Origin: CAMDMI01 sp044379485
GTDB lineage: Bacteria > Bacteroidota > Bacteroidia > Cytophagales > Flexibacteraceae
Direction of reading: 5' to 3'
DNA: 64,000 nucleotides
Assembly (NCBI GenBank): GCA_044379485.1
Contig: JBIPOE010000008.1
Location: forward strand, 1 to 64,000
Below the pieces are notes generated by a model. The model saw only the letters and a program-made list of their open reading frames with translations. It was not told where the DNA came from and made no database searches. A program made the position numbers and the translations under genes. The first letter of the stretch is position 1. Every line of letters begins with the position of its first letter. Positions 1 to 8,630 of this stretch are shown piece by piece.

Positions 1-1352
1 GCAATGGATTTGATGTAACTGTAATCGCAGGAGCCAAAGAAACTTCAGCAGTTCCAGCCAATGTCGATTTACGGGTATTTCATGGTTCAACGGATGCCCC
101 AACTGTAGATATCAAAGCTCAGGGCGTAGGTACTTTGGTAGAAAACGCACCTTTTAGAGGTTCATCCAATTATTTACCTGTTCCAGCGGCCAACTACACC
201 ATTCAAATTGCACCAGGTTCAGGTACTCCAAACCTTTTGGCTTACAAAGCTCCTCTAACCGGCCTTGCCGGCCAGACAGCTTTGGTTTTGGCATCCGGAT
301 ATTTTACACCATCTGCCAACACAACAGGTGGAACCCCAGGTCCAGGTTTTGGTCTGTGGGCCTTTACTACAACAGGACAGGCTATTCAATTACAAAAAGC
401 AACCGCAAGAGCACAGATTGTGCACAATTCTGCCAATGCCCCTGCCGTGGACGTTTTTGTAAATGGTGGTAAAGCAGTCCCGGGACTGGCGTTCAGAAAT
501 GCAACCCCATTTGTTAATTTAGATGCAGGTGTGCCATTAACGGTAGCCATAAAAGGAGCATCAGCTTCAACTGACACGAGTGCACCGGCTTTCAAAAGAG
601 TATATGAACTGAATGGAGATGAGGGTTATACATTGGTTGCAACCGGTCTTTTATCCACTATGGGATATTCAGCAAATCCTGAAGGTAGAAGCAGAGCATT
701 TGATATTACAGTTATGCCAGGCGCAAGAGAAATATCTTCTACATCTGCCACAAATAACAATGCAGAGATCAGAGTTTTACATGGCGCTACGGATGCACCA
801 AAAGTAGATGTTAGGGTCCAGGGTGGTGCTACCCTCGTAAACAATGCAGGTTTCAGAGATTTCACTCCTTATTTATCTGCACCCAACCAAAATTTAGTGG
901 TCGAAGTAACGGATTCAAATCAAACTACGGTTGTTGCCGCTTACACTGCCCCACTTTCTGCCTTTGCTGATAGTGCGGTAGTAGTAATTGCATCTGGATT
1001 TCTAGCTCCGGATGCCAATCAAAATGGTCCAGGTTTTGGCTTGTTGGCTGTAACTGCCAAAGGAAATGCAATTCTACTTCCTGTTTTTACTTCTGTTAAT
1101 TCAACCTCTGAATCTGAGAACTTTAAGCTTTTTCCAAATCCTTCCAATGGCAATTTCTCAGTTCGTATGAATCAAAATGACAAACTGATGAAGGCAGAGG
1201 CAATTAACATTGATGGAAAAACAATAGAGCTGAAAGCAACTCAAAATGAAAATGTTGTGAAATTTTCAAATGATTTGAGGACCGGAATTTATGTCCTGAA
1301 ACTTGTAAATCAGGATGGAAAAATTTCAACAGGAAGAATTTCTATTCAATAG
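1..1352 (+). CDS. DUF4397-repeat surface protein with T9SS sorting domain (5' end outside window)
   Basis: The reading frame is open from the left edge, so the true start lies outside the window. At least three copies of a DUF4397-type unit are visible, each opening with a line such as VFHGSTDAPTVDI, IVHNSANAPAVDV or VLHGATDAPKVDV, near bases 66, 414 and 774 (a spacing of about 350 bases). Each unit continues with a FTPY/FVNL and a beta-rich stretch. Linkers such as FDVTVIAGAKE and FDITVMPGARE are also repeated, so more units probably lie upstream. The last ~80 residues (FKLFPNPSNGNFSV to GKISTGRISIQ) are a type A T9SS C-terminal sorting domain, implying export through the Por system and attachment at or release from the cell surface. 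The function of DUF4397 is unknown; an adhesive or structural role is only a guess. Confidence 0.85.
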   Translation, partial: NGFDVTVIAGAKETSAVPANVDLRVFHGSTDAPTVDIKAQGVGTLVENAPFRGSSNYLPVPAANYTIQIAPGSGTPNLLAYKAPLTGLAGQTALVLASGYFTPSANTTGGTPGPGFGLWAFTTTGQAIQLQKATARAQIVHNSANAPAVDVFVNGGKAVPGLAFRNATPFVNLDAGVPLTVAIKGASASTDTSAPAFKRVYELNGDEGYTLVATGLLSTMGYSANPEGRSRAFDITVMPGAREISSTSATNNNAEIRVLHGATDAPKVDVRVQGGATLVNNAGFRDFTPYLSAPNQNLVVEVTDSNQTTVVAAYTAPLSAFADSAVVVIASGFLAPDANQNGPGFGLLAVTAKGNAILLPVFTSVNSTSESENFKLFPNPSNGNFSVRMNQNDKLMKAEAINIDGKTIELKATQNENVVKFSNDLRTGIYVLKLVNQDGKISTGRISIQ

Positions 1353-1419
1353 AAAAAAGGTTTGAGTTAGAAGAAGATTGAAGAAAACTACTAAAAACCA
1401 CTACTCAAACATTAAAGCG

Positions 1420-1450
1420 ACCTGGTCAATTTGACCAGGTTTCTTTTTTT
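1420..1450 (+). terminator. Intrinsic terminator of the DUF4397 gene
   Basis: A perfect 10-bp inverted repeat, ACCTGGTCAA / TTGACCAGGT, around a central T is followed by TTCTTTTTTT. It lies about 70 bases after the stop codon of the surface-protein gene. Confidence 0.85.
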
Positions 1451-1568
1451 ATACCCATTTGTGGTTTGAAAAAAATATGCATTTTTACCAAAAACACATA
1501 TTTTATATAAAAATTTGAAAATACCCCTTTAATTTTTAAGGTATTTTTAAAAAAAAGAATTGTTTTCT

Positions 1569-1576
1569 TACTTTTG
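1569..1576 (+). promoter_or_regulatory. Putative -7 box upstream of type III glutamine synthetase
   Basis: TACTTTTG matches the Bacteroidota -7 consensus TAxxTTTG and sits 38 bases before the glutamine synthetase ATG. No convincing TTTG -33 element is seen at the usual distance, so the site is tentative. The surrounding leader is very A/T-rich. Confidence 0.35.
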
Positions 1577-1614
1577 ACCTATCAAAATATAAGTAATTTT
1601 TCAAAAACATAAAA

Positions 1615-3798
1615 ATGGCAATTCTACGTTTCAAAGCATTGGAGATAGTGAACAACAGAAAGCCTGTTGAACTTTCTATACCTGCAGAAAGGGTTACCTC
1701 TTATTTCGGCATGTATGTGTTTGACAAAAAAAAGATGAAGGAATTTCTTTCACCTGAAGTTTTTAAGGCACTAATCCGAACCATTGAAACCAACCAAAAA
1801 CTGGATCCATCATTGGCAGATTCAGTTGCTCTTGGTATGAAAAATTGGTCGATCAGTTTGGGAGCTACCCATTTTACACACTGGTTTCAACCTTTAACTG
1901 GTGCAACCGCGGAGAAACACGATGCTTTTTTTGACATTGATGGCGATGAAGTTTTAGAATCTTTTAAAGGTTCTGCTTTGGTGCAACAAGAGCCTGATGC
2001 TTCCTCATTTCCAAATGGTGGCATCCGTAACACCTTTGAAGCCAGAGGATATACGGCCTGGGACCCAACTTCTCCAGCCTTTATTATGGACACACAAGGT
2101 GGAAAAACCCTTTGTATTCCAACCGTTTTTGTGTCTTACACAGGTGAGGCGTTAGATAATAAAACTCCACTTCTAAAAGCATTAAACCTGATTGATGAAG
2201 CGGCCACTGCTGTGGTTCAGTATTTTGATAAAGATGTAAAAAGAGTAATTGCCACGCTCGGACCTGAGCAAGAATACTTTTTGGTAGATTCTGCTTTGTA
2301 TAATTCGCGTCCAGATCTTGTGATGAGCAATCGCACTGTTTTTGGGCATGCTCCAGCAAGAGGTCAGCAATTAGAAGACCATTATTTTGCTTCCATTCCT
2401 CCTCGGGTTCAGTCGTTTATGCTTGATTTTGAAATGGAAGCATGGAAGTTAGGAATACCAGTCCGAACAAGACACAATGAAGTTGCACCTGCTCAGTTTG
2501 AGTGTGCGCCAACTTTTACGGAGGTAAACCTGGCAGTAGATCAGAATTCACTTTTAATGGATGTTATGGAACGTGTAGCTGAAAAACATTCACTTCGGGT
2601 TCTGCTGCATGAAAAACCGTTTGCCGGCATTAATGGAAGTGGAAAACATAACAACTGGTCACTAAGTACAGACAATGGAAAAAATCTGTTAAGTCCAGGC
2701 AAAAAGCCAAAAGAGAATCTTCAATTCTTAACTTTTTTTGTAAACACCATTAAGGCAGTTCATGAATATGCGGATTTGCTTCGGGCAAGTATTGCATCTG
2801 CCGGAAACGACCATCGTCTGGGTGCAAATGAGGCTCCTCCAGCCATTATTTCTGTTTTCATCGGCTCCCAATTAACTGAGCTTTTGGACTCACTGGAGAA
2901 AAATTCAAAGGGAATTGAAAAAGGTGAAAATCTGTATTTAAAACTTGGTATAGATAAATTACCAGAGATTTTACTGGACAATACCGATAGAAACCGAACG
3001 TCTCCATTTGCATTTACAGGTAACAAATTTGAGTTCCGTGCGGTTGGTTCGGCTGCCAATATTTCTGCCCCAATGGTAGTTTTGAATACCATAATGGCCC
3101 AGCAATTAAAACTTTTTAAGGCTGAACTTGATGTTAATATTGAAAAAGGAATTAAAAAGGAAGTAGCCATCATCAATATATTGAAACGATACATTTCTGA
3201 ATCAAGATCAGTCCTTTTCGAAGGGAATGGTTATTCTCAGGAATGGGTTGATGAAGCTGCGAAGCGTGGATTGTCAAACATTACCACCACTCCTCCTGCA
3301 TTGAAATCATATTTAAGTCCAAAATCAAGAGCACTTTTTGTAGGAAATGGAATTTTCAGCGAAAGAGAACTTGAGGCTAGAACAGAAATCTACTTTGAAG
3401 AATATGTGAAAAAGGTTCAGATTGAAAGCCGTGTAATTGGAGATCTTGCCATTAACCACATCATTCCAACTGCAGTAAATTATCAGAACAAATTGATAGT
3501 GAATGCCAAAGGATTAAAGGATCTTGGACTTGGAGAAGAAAGCTACAAGGCCAGCCTTGATTCAATAAAAGAAATTTCGGAACGCTTAAATATTATCAAA
3601 ACCAAATCGGATGAAATGGTGGAAGCCAGAAAAGTGGCCAACAATCTGGAGCATAGCGAAGAAAAAGCAGAGGCATATTGCGAAACCGTAAAGCCTTATT
3701 TTGATCTCATACGATACCAGGTTGATAAACTGGAGTTTTTGGTGGATGATGAAGACTGGCCTTTACCAAAATACAGAGAACTTTTGTTCCTGAGATAA
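1615..3798 (+). CDS. glnN: Glutamine synthetase type III
   Basis: ATP-dependent formation of glutamine from glutamate and ammonium, the main nitrogen-assimilation step. At 727 residues it has the length of the GSIII class, much longer than GSI or GSII, and this class is typical of Bacteroidota. Recognisable blocks are GPEQEYFLVD (about residue 216), NEVAPAQFECAP (about 288), GINGSGKHNNWS (about 338) and NRTSPFAFTGNKFEFR (about 460), which carry metal, ATP and glutamate ligands. The long N-terminal part and the helical C-terminal tail (about 600-727) are as in GSIII dodecamers. The ATG start follows an A-rich leader without a Shine-Dalgarno sequence. It is a single-gene unit, with terminators on both sides. 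Confidence 0.97.
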   Translation: MAILRFKALEIVNNRKPVELSIPAERVTSYFGMYVFDKKKMKEFLSPEVFKALIRTIETNQKLDPSLADSVALGMKNWSISLGATHFTHWFQPLTGATAEKHDAFFDIDGDEVLESFKGSALVQQEPDASSFPNGGIRNTFEARGYTAWDPTSPAFIMDTQGGKTLCIPTVFVSYTGEALDNKTPLLKALNLIDEAATAVVQYFDKDVKRVIATLGPEQEYFLVDSALYNSRPDLVMSNRTVFGHAPARGQQLEDHYFASIPPRVQSFMLDFEMEAWKLGIPVRTRHNEVAPAQFECAPTFTEVNLAVDQNSLLMDVMERVAEKHSLRVLLHEKPFAGINGSGKHNNWSLSTDNGKNLLSPGKKPKENLQFLTFFVNTIKAVHEYADLLRASIASAGNDHRLGANEAPPAIISVFIGSQLTELLDSLEKNSKGIEKGENLYLKLGIDKLPEILLDNTDRNRTSPFAFTGNKFEFRAVGSAANISAPMVVLNTIMAQQLKLFKAELDVNIEKGIKKEVAIINILKRYISESRSVLFEGNGYSQEWVDEAAKRGLSNITTTPPALKSYLSPKSRALFVGNGIFSERELEARTEIYFEEYVKKVQIESRVIGDLAINHIIPTAVNYQNKLIVNAKGLKDLGLGEESYKASLDSIKEISERLNIIKTKSDEMVEARKVANNLEHSEEKAEAYCETVKPYFDLIRYQVDKLEFLVDDEDWPLPKYRELLFLR

Positions 3799-3800
3799 AA

Positions 3801-3840
3801 ACCATAAAAAAAGCCCTGATAATAAGGGCTTTTTTATGGT
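3801..3840. terminator. Bidirectional terminator between glnN and rluD
   Basis: A long stem, AAAAAAGCCCT / AGGGCTTTTTT, around a GATAATA loop has A-runs on one side and T-runs on the other. It can serve both convergent genes, and its right arm includes the rluD stop codon. Confidence 0.9.
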
Positions 3841-4868
3841 TCATATTTTCTCCATTTATCAATCACTGCTTCCATGTCGGGTGGCAGTTCAGAGTTAAAC
3901 TGCATCCATTCTCCAGTGGCAGGGTGATTGAAGCCCAATGACTTTGCATGTAAGGCCTGCCTTGGACAAAGTGCAAAACAATTTTCCACAAAGGCTTTGT
4001 ACTTACTAAAGGATGGTCCTTTTAAAGCCGCTTTTCCTCCGTACATCTCATCAGCAAACATAGGATGGCCAAGCCATTTCATATGGGCTCTGATTTGGTG
4101 AGTTCGCCCAGTTTCCAAATTGCACTGCAAAAGTGATGTGTAAGAAAATTGTTCCAGGGTTTTATAATGCGTAATAGCGTGTTTGCCCATTTCCTCATTT
4201 TGGGTAACTTCTGTAATCCTTCTGTCTTTTGGACTACGCGTAAGCCGTTGACGAACAGTTCCATCAGGCGGCTTTGGGGTACCCCAAACCAAAGTGTAAT
4301 AGGTGCGCTCTACGGTATGGTCAAAAAACTGTTTGGCGAGTTTCATCATAGCTCCCTCTTCTTTGGCTATCACCAAAAGGCCGGAGGTGTCTTTGTCAAT
4401 TCTGTGCACCAAACCTGGCCTTTGCGGTTCTTTTCCTTCTGGCAAACCAATGTTGATGTGAAAAAGCAGCGCATTAATCAAAGTACCATCCCAATTGCCA
4501 TAAGCTGGGTGGACCACCATTCCAGCAGCTTTGTTCACAATAAGCAGATAATCATCCTCATAGACAATATTTAAGGGTAATTCCTGTGGGATAATTTCAA
4601 CGTTTCGTGGCGGATGGGGCAAACTAACTGAGATCTCATCCTTAGGTTTAATCTGGTAGTTAGATTTACTTGGTTTTCCATTTACAGTAACCAAACCTGC
4701 TTCTATTCCCAGTTGAATTTTGGTTCTGGAAGCATTGGGCAGTCTAACAGAGAGAAACTTATCCAATCGGATTAAACCTTGGCCTGGATCTGCTATTATT
4801 TTGTAATGTTCGAACAGTCCATTCTCATCTTCATTAGAAATGTCTATTTGCTCTTCTTCTTCTATCAT
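3834..4868 (-). CDS. rluD: RluA-family 23S rRNA pseudouridine synthase (RluD-like)
   Basis: Isomerises specific uridines in large-subunit rRNA to pseudouridine. An S4 RNA-binding domain spans about residues 35-90 (RLDKFLSVRLP...VTVNGK). The catalytic domain follows, with the motif HRIDKDTSGLLVIAK; the catalytic Asp is D158 of HRID. At 344 residues it is close to E. coli RluD (326), with an acidic N-terminal extension. The start ATG directly abuts the queE stop codon with no spacer, so the two are probably one leftward transcript. RluC/RluD substrate choice cannot be read from sequence alone, but the S4 domain favours the RluD/RluC group. Confidence 0.93.
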   Translation of the reverse strand: MIEEEEQIDISNEDENGLFEHYKIIADPGQGLIRLDKFLSVRLPNASRTKIQLGIEAGLVTVNGKPSKSNYQIKPKDEISVSLPHPPRNVEIIPQELPLNIVYEDDYLLIVNKAAGMVVHPAYGNWDGTLINALLFHINIGLPEGKEPQRPGLVHRIDKDTSGLLVIAKEEGAMMKLAKQFFDHTVERTYYTLVWGTPKPPDGTVRQRLTRSPKDRRITEVTQNEEMGKHAITHYKTLEQFSYTSLLQCNLETGRTHQIRAHMKWLGHPMFADEMYGGKAALKGPSFSKYKAFVENCFALCPRQALHAKSLGFNHPATGEWMQFNSELPPDMEAVIDKWRKYEP

Positions 4869-5480
4869 CTAAGGAATATTCAAGTATTTATGAGTTTGAA
4901 GCGAAATTCTCCAATGTGGGTTTTCCTTTACAAAATCGACCAAAAGTGGCAAAATGGTTTCTGACTTTGACCATTCCGGCTGCACAAAAAGTTTACACTC
5001 TGCAGGGAGATGTGGCAAAAATTGCATCATCCATTCCAGGTCGGATTTATGAAAAACCACAACCTTGTATTCATGTGCCTCGGCAAGTACTGAAGGCAAA
5101 GGAGATTTAAATTTTTTTGGAGAAACACAAATCCAATCCCAATTGCCGCTAAGTGGATAAGCGCCAGAGGTTTCTATATTGGTTTCAAAGTCAGCCTCTT
5201 TTAGAGATTGGGTCAAATCTGTAAGGTCATACATCAATGGTTCCCCTCCGGTAATAACAGCCAGTCGGCCAGCGTGTTCCCTGGCCAATTTAACCATTTC
5301 TGAAATTTCAACCTTTGGATGTGCTTCCGGATCCCAGCTTTCCTTTACATCGCACCAAACGCACCCCACATCACAGCCACCAAGTCGGATAAAATAAGCT
5401 GCCCGGCCAGTATGAAATCCTTCCCCCTGAAGGGTGTAGAATGATTCCATGAGAGGAAGAGCAGTTGATATAACGTTCAA
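4869..5480 (-). CDS. queE: 7-carboxy-7-deazaguanine synthase (radical SAM)
   Basis: Converts 6-carboxy-tetrahydropterin to 7-carboxy-7-deazaguanine, on the path to queuosine in tRNA. The radical-SAM cysteines C36, C40 and C43 (GCDVGCVWCDVKESWD) bind the 4Fe-4S cluster. YTLQGEGFHTG near the N-terminus and ITGGEPL are family signatures. At 203 residues it is a normal QueE length. The start at 5480 adds about ten residues before MESFYTLQGEG; that inner Met is an alternative. It is upstream of and adjoining rluD, so two tRNA/rRNA modification genes share a transcript. Confidence 0.95.
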   Translation of the reverse strand: MNVISTALPLMESFYTLQGEGFHTGRAAYFIRLGGCDVGCVWCDVKESWDPEAHPKVEISEMVKLAREHAGRLAVITGGEPLMYDLTDLTQSLKEADFETNIETSGAYPLSGNWDWICVSPKKFKSPLPSVLAEAHEYKVVVFHKSDLEWMMQFLPHLPAECKLFVQPEWSKSETILPLLVDFVKENPHWRISLQTHKYLNIP

Positions 5481-5496
5481 TATTAGTTTTAATTAT

Positions 5497-5829
5497 TTAG
5501 TCCTTAATCTCTAGTAAACCAAATCTATCTGAAAGGAGAAATTCATTAATTGCACTCTTCTCCTCAATCATTCTTTGGATTACTTCTCTGGTAGAACAAT
5601 TACCCATTTCTAGTTGAATAATTTTTGGAGGAAATCCCTTGTATCCAAGAAGTTGTCGAAAATCATTGTCTTTGGTAAGAATTGATAATGATTTATTCTT
5701 TGCGAACTCCCAAATGTCAAGATCTGAAGCTGATGAAAACCCCAAATCTCTAACATGTTTTAATCCCTCAAAATGATTTTTCAGCCTCCAAACAAGGGAT
5801 GGTGAAAGATTTTGATCAATTAAAAACAT
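5497..5829 (-). CDS. DUF5615 PIN-like toxin
   Basis: A 110-residue protein beginning MFLIDQNLSPSL, typical of DUF5615 PIN-like proteins, small nucleases presumed to act as toxins of type II pairs. Conserved acidic residues fit a PIN-type metal site: D5, the Asp cluster in SASDLDIWEFA, and KDNDF. The preceding gene encodes a DUF433 protein, the usual partner; its stop codon is 2 bases before this ATG, so the two are cotranscribed and probably translationally coupled. RNase activity is inferred from the family and has not been shown for this subgroup here. Confidence 0.85.
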   Translation of the reverse strand: MFLIDQNLSPSLVWRLKNHFEGLKHVRDLGFSSASDLDIWEFAKNKSLSILTKDNDFRQLLGYKGFPPKIIQLEMGNCSTREVIQRMIEEKSAINEFLLSDRFGLLEIKD

Positions 5830-5831
5830 GT

Positions 5832-6062
5832 TTAAGCTCTCTTCAAAACAATTTGCCGGCCTTTTTCCTGGTCTGCAGCGAATGCCAAGGCGGCCAGAAT
5901 ATCATTTTCAGTCAAATCAGGAAAATCTTCCAAAATTTCTAAAAAACTCATTCCGCTAGCCAAATAGCCAAGAATATCGGCAACCGTTATTCTCATTCCC
6001 CTTATGCAAGCCTGACCACTTCTTTTTCCAGCTTCTATTGTTATTACATTTTGATAGTCCAT
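5832..6062 (-). CDS. DUF433 antitoxin
   Basis: A 76-residue protein with the DUF433 pattern: an N-terminal beta strand (VITIEAGKRSGQACIRG), then RITVADILGYLASG and a helix-turn-helix-like LEDFPDLTENDILAALAFA. DUF433 proteins pair with DUF5615 or VapC-like toxins, probably neutralising them and repressing the operon. It is the first gene of the pair, immediately upstream of the toxin. A start at 6062 fits the conserved N-terminus. Confidence 0.87.
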   Translation of the reverse strand: MDYQNVITIEAGKRSGQACIRGMRITVADILGYLASGMSFLEILEDFPDLTENDILAALAFAADQEKGRQIVLKRA

Positions 6063-6109
6063 AATACAATAAGATTGAAAATTAAAGATAGAAATTTACA
6101 ATAATTAAC

Positions 6110-6490
6110 CTAAACCCCAAGCAAAGCCTTATAAGCCGTAGCATCCATCAAACCAGCAAGTTGGCTGGCATCCGAAATGCTGATTTTTACCATCCAACCT
6201 TCGCCATAGGAATCTGAATTAACTAATTCCGGGGCGTTATTCAAGGCAGGATTCATTTCCAGAATGGTACCAGTAACTGGCAGAAATAAATCAGAAACGG
6301 TTTTTACTGCTTCTACAGAACCAAATATTCCGTCTTTAGCGATTTCCTGGCCAACAGAATTGATGTCAACAAAAACAATATCACCCAATTCGCCCTGGGC
6401 AAATTCGGAAATTCCCACATAAGCTTCGTTGCCTTCAACTCTAATCCATTCATGCTCAGGGGTGTATTTAAGATTTTCTGGAAATGTCAT
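6110..6490 (-). CDS. gcvH: Glycine cleavage system H protein
   Basis: The lipoyl carrier that shuttles the aminomethyl group between the P, T and L proteins during glycine breakdown to CO2, ammonia and methylene-THF. The lipoylation site is K63 in GSVEAVKTVSDLF, and the N-terminal YTPEHEWIRVEG is diagnostic. At 126 residues it is full length. No other gcv genes lie nearby, as is common in Bacteroidota. The gene stands between the toxin-antitoxin pair and tRNA-His, all on the minus strand. Confidence 0.97.
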   Translation of the reverse strand: MTFPENLKYTPEHEWIRVEGNEAYVGISEFAQGELGDIVFVDINSVGQEIAKDGIFGSVEAVKTVSDLFLPVTGTILEMNPALNNAPELVNSDSYGEGWMVKISISDASQLAGLMDATAYKALLGV

Positions 6491-6544
6491 TTTTTAATTA
6501 ATTGTTATTTAATGCCTTCAAATAAAACGGTATATGCTTAAAAT

Positions 6545-6570
6545 AAAAAACCCCTTTTGTAAAAAGGGGC
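6545..6570 (-). terminator. Terminator after tRNA-His
   Basis: On the minus strand, GCCCCTTTTT-AC-AAAAGGGG is followed by a run of T. It lies 12 bases past the 3' end of tRNA-His and separates the glnS/tRNA-His unit from gcvH. Confidence 0.85.
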
Positions 6571-6581
6571 TTCTAAATCTG

Positions 6582-6656
6582 GCATCACGATGGGGCTCGA
6601 ACCCACGACCCCCAGAATCACAATCTGGTGCTCTAACCAACTGAGCTACGCAATGC
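6582..6656 (-). tRNA. tRNA-His (GTG)
   Basis: Full cloverleaf on the minus strand. The acceptor is CATTGCG/CGTGATG, D stem GCTC/GAGC, anticodon stem CCAGA/TCTGG around loop TTGTGAT (anticodon GTG), and T arm GTGGG-TTCGAGC-CCCAT. The genome encodes the extra G at -1 opposite C73, the identity pair of bacterial tRNA-His. A complete 3' CCA is not encoded. It lies 64 bases after the glnS stop and may be cotranscribed with it. Confidence 0.96.
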
Positions 6657-6720
6657 ATTTGAATTCGGGGTGCAAAGAAAACCTCTTTTCTGCTTTTTTC
6701 CAAAGCAGATTGTAATCTAA

Positions 6721-8409
6721 CTAACTTTTCTTTTGCTCTTTTGCCCAGGTATCTTTTAAAGTTACGGTCCGGTTTATAACCAAATGGCCTGGTTTTGAGT
6801 CCTTGTCCACACAAAAGTAGCCTTTCCTCAAAAACTGAAAATGATCCCCAGAAATAGCATTTGACAAAGCAGGTTCAGCCATTGCATTTTTTACGACATG
6901 CAAAGAATTTGGATTGATATAATCCTTAAAATCACCATCTTCTGAGCTTGGATCTTCAACTTGAAACAATCTATCATACTCTCTGACTTCACAGGTAATG
7001 GCAGATTTTGCCTCCACCCAATGCAAGGTGCCCTGAACTTTTAAACCAGATGTGTCTGATCCGCTTTTACTTTCCGGGATGTAGGTGCAATGAATTTCCT
7101 GTATGGTTCCATTCTCATCTTTTACAACTTCTTCACAGCGAATGATGTATGCGCTTTTTAGTCTTACCATTTGCCCAAGTGATAATCTGAAATATTTTTT
7201 AGGTGGATTTTCCATGAAATCTTCTTTTTCAATCAGAATTTCTTTAGAAAATGGAATTTCTCTTAAACCAGTTTCAGGTTCTTCGGGATTATTTTCACTA
7301 TGCAAAATTTCAGATTTGCCTGTTTCATAGTTGGTTATTACCACTTTTATTGGATCGAAAACTACCATCCTTCGTTGCGCAATTTTATTCAAATGCTCCC
7401 GAACGCAAAATTCCAAAACACCGATATCCACAATATTATCCCGTTTTCCAATCCCAATTCGGTCAGCAAAATCCCTGATGGCAACTGCGGTATAGCCACG
7501 TCTGCGCATTCCACTTATGGTTGGCATACGTGGATCGTCCCATGAATCTACATGTCCTTCATTCACCAATTGAAGCAGCTTTCGCTTACTCATCACGGTG
7601 TAAGTCAGGTTTCTGCGGGCAAATTCGTATTGTTTTGAGGGAAAAATACCCAACTTTTCTATAAACCAATCATATAATTCCCGGTGAAGTGCAAACTCAA
7701 GTGTACAAATGCTATGGGTTATGTTTTCAATGGAATCGCTTTGGCCATGGGCAAAGTCATACATTGGATAAATGCACCATTCAGAACCCGTGCGGTGGTG
7801 TGGGACATGTTTTATGCGATAAATCAAAGGATCACGCATGAGCATATTTGGAGAAGTCATGTCCACACGGGCACGTAAAACTTTTTCGCCATCCTTATAT
7901 TTACCCTCCTTCATTTCATTAAAAAGCTGAAGGTTTTCGGCTATAGTTCTTTCTGCAAATTGGTTTCGGCTTCCGGCAAGAGTTGGAGTGCCTTTTTGTT
8001 GGGCAATTTCTTCGCTTGAACTGTCATCCACATAGGCCAATCCCATTTCAATCAATTGGATGGCATATTCGTAAAGCTTTGAAAAGTAGTCACTTGCATA
8101 CAATTCATTGGCCCATTCGAAGCCCAACCACTTTACATCTGCCTTTATACTTTCTACATATTCAGTTTCCTCAGTGGCGGGATTGGTATCATCAAACCGT
8201 AAATTGGTTTTTCCGCCAAATTTTTTGGCCAATCCAAAATTCAGACAAATGCTTGAAGCATGTCCAATATGCAGATAACCATTGGGTTCTGGTGGAAAAC
8301 GGGTATGGATGCTTTTATACTTTCCTGTTTGAAGGTCGGCCTCAATTATTTCTTCAAGAAAATTCAGGCTGCGTTCTTCTGTTGGCTTTGATTCTGTCAT
8401 AAATTTCAA
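6721..8409 (-). CDS. glnS: Glutaminyl-tRNA synthetase
   Basis: Charges tRNA-Gln directly with glutamine (class I aminoacyl-tRNA synthetase). The Rossmann-fold motif PEPNGYLHIGHA has HIGH at residues 47-50, and VMSKRKL (about residue 272) is the KMSKS loop. The region after about 340 is the anticodon-binding double beta-barrel. At 562 residues it is close to E. coli GlnS (554). Translation may start at the ATG at 8409 or at the in-frame ATG at 8400 (MTESKPTEERS). GlnRS in Bacteroidota is thought to have been acquired by transfer early in the phylum; this copy looks intact. Confidence 0.97.
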   Translation of the reverse strand: MKFMTESKPTEERSLNFLEEIIEADLQTGKYKSIHTRFPPEPNGYLHIGHASSICLNFGLAKKFGGKTNLRFDDTNPATEETEYVESIKADVKWLGFEWANELYASDYFSKLYEYAIQLIEMGLAYVDDSSSEEIAQQKGTPTLAGSRNQFAERTIAENLQLFNEMKEGKYKDGEKVLRARVDMTSPNMLMRDPLIYRIKHVPHHRTGSEWCIYPMYDFAHGQSDSIENITHSICTLEFALHRELYDWFIEKLGIFPSKQYEFARRNLTYTVMSKRKLLQLVNEGHVDSWDDPRMPTISGMRRRGYTAVAIRDFADRIGIGKRDNIVDIGVLEFCVREHLNKIAQRRMVVFDPIKVVITNYETGKSEILHSENNPEEPETGLREIPFSKEILIEKEDFMENPPKKYFRLSLGQMVRLKSAYIIRCEEVVKDENGTIQEIHCTYIPESKSGSDTSGLKVQGTLHWVEAKSAITCEVREYDRLFQVEDPSSEDGDFKDYINPNSLHVVKNAMAEPALSNAISGDHFQFLRKGYFCVDKDSKPGHLVINRTVTLKDTWAKEQKKS

Positions 8410-8444
8410 AAAAGTAAAGTGAATTACCTACTTTTTAGGGACTG

Positions 8445-8452
8445 CAAAGAAA
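8445..8452 (-). promoter_or_regulatory. Putative glnS -7 box
   Basis: Minus-strand TTTCTTTG followed by CAGTCCCT resembles the Bacteroidota -7 element (TAxxTTTG) about 36 bases upstream of the glnS ATG. The same TGCAGTCCCT segment is found in inverted orientation at the opposite end of this divergent intergenic region. Confidence 0.3.
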
Positions 8453-8591
8453 TGGTAAATGTTAAGGGCGAACAAACTGGTTTAACAAGTTCTATTACCT
8501 CATGTTTGTGCGCTTTTCCGTGTGAAATTGGAAAACTGAAATTGATTTCCTTATTAGTTTATAAATTGGGGGTTTTCTAAGCCTTTTAAAT

Positions 8592-8599
8592 TAAAATTG
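8592..8599 (+). promoter_or_regulatory. Putative -7 box of the WG-repeat gene
   Basis: TAAAATTG (one mismatch to TAxxTTTG) followed by CAGTCCCT lies about 32 bases before the ATG at 8631. It mirrors the proposed glnS promoter. Confidence 0.3.
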
Positions 8600-8630
8600 C
8601 AGTCCCTTTTAAGGGGGCTTTTTACAAATA

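Noticed and set aside
6518..6814. 98-codon frame across tRNA-His and the end of glnS
   Set aside because: It runs over the tRNA and its terminator on the same strand; it is a chance frame.
3834..8409. Long plus-strand frames opposite rluD, queE and glnS
   Set aside because: They are antisense shadows; the minus-strand genes carry clear catalytic motifs.
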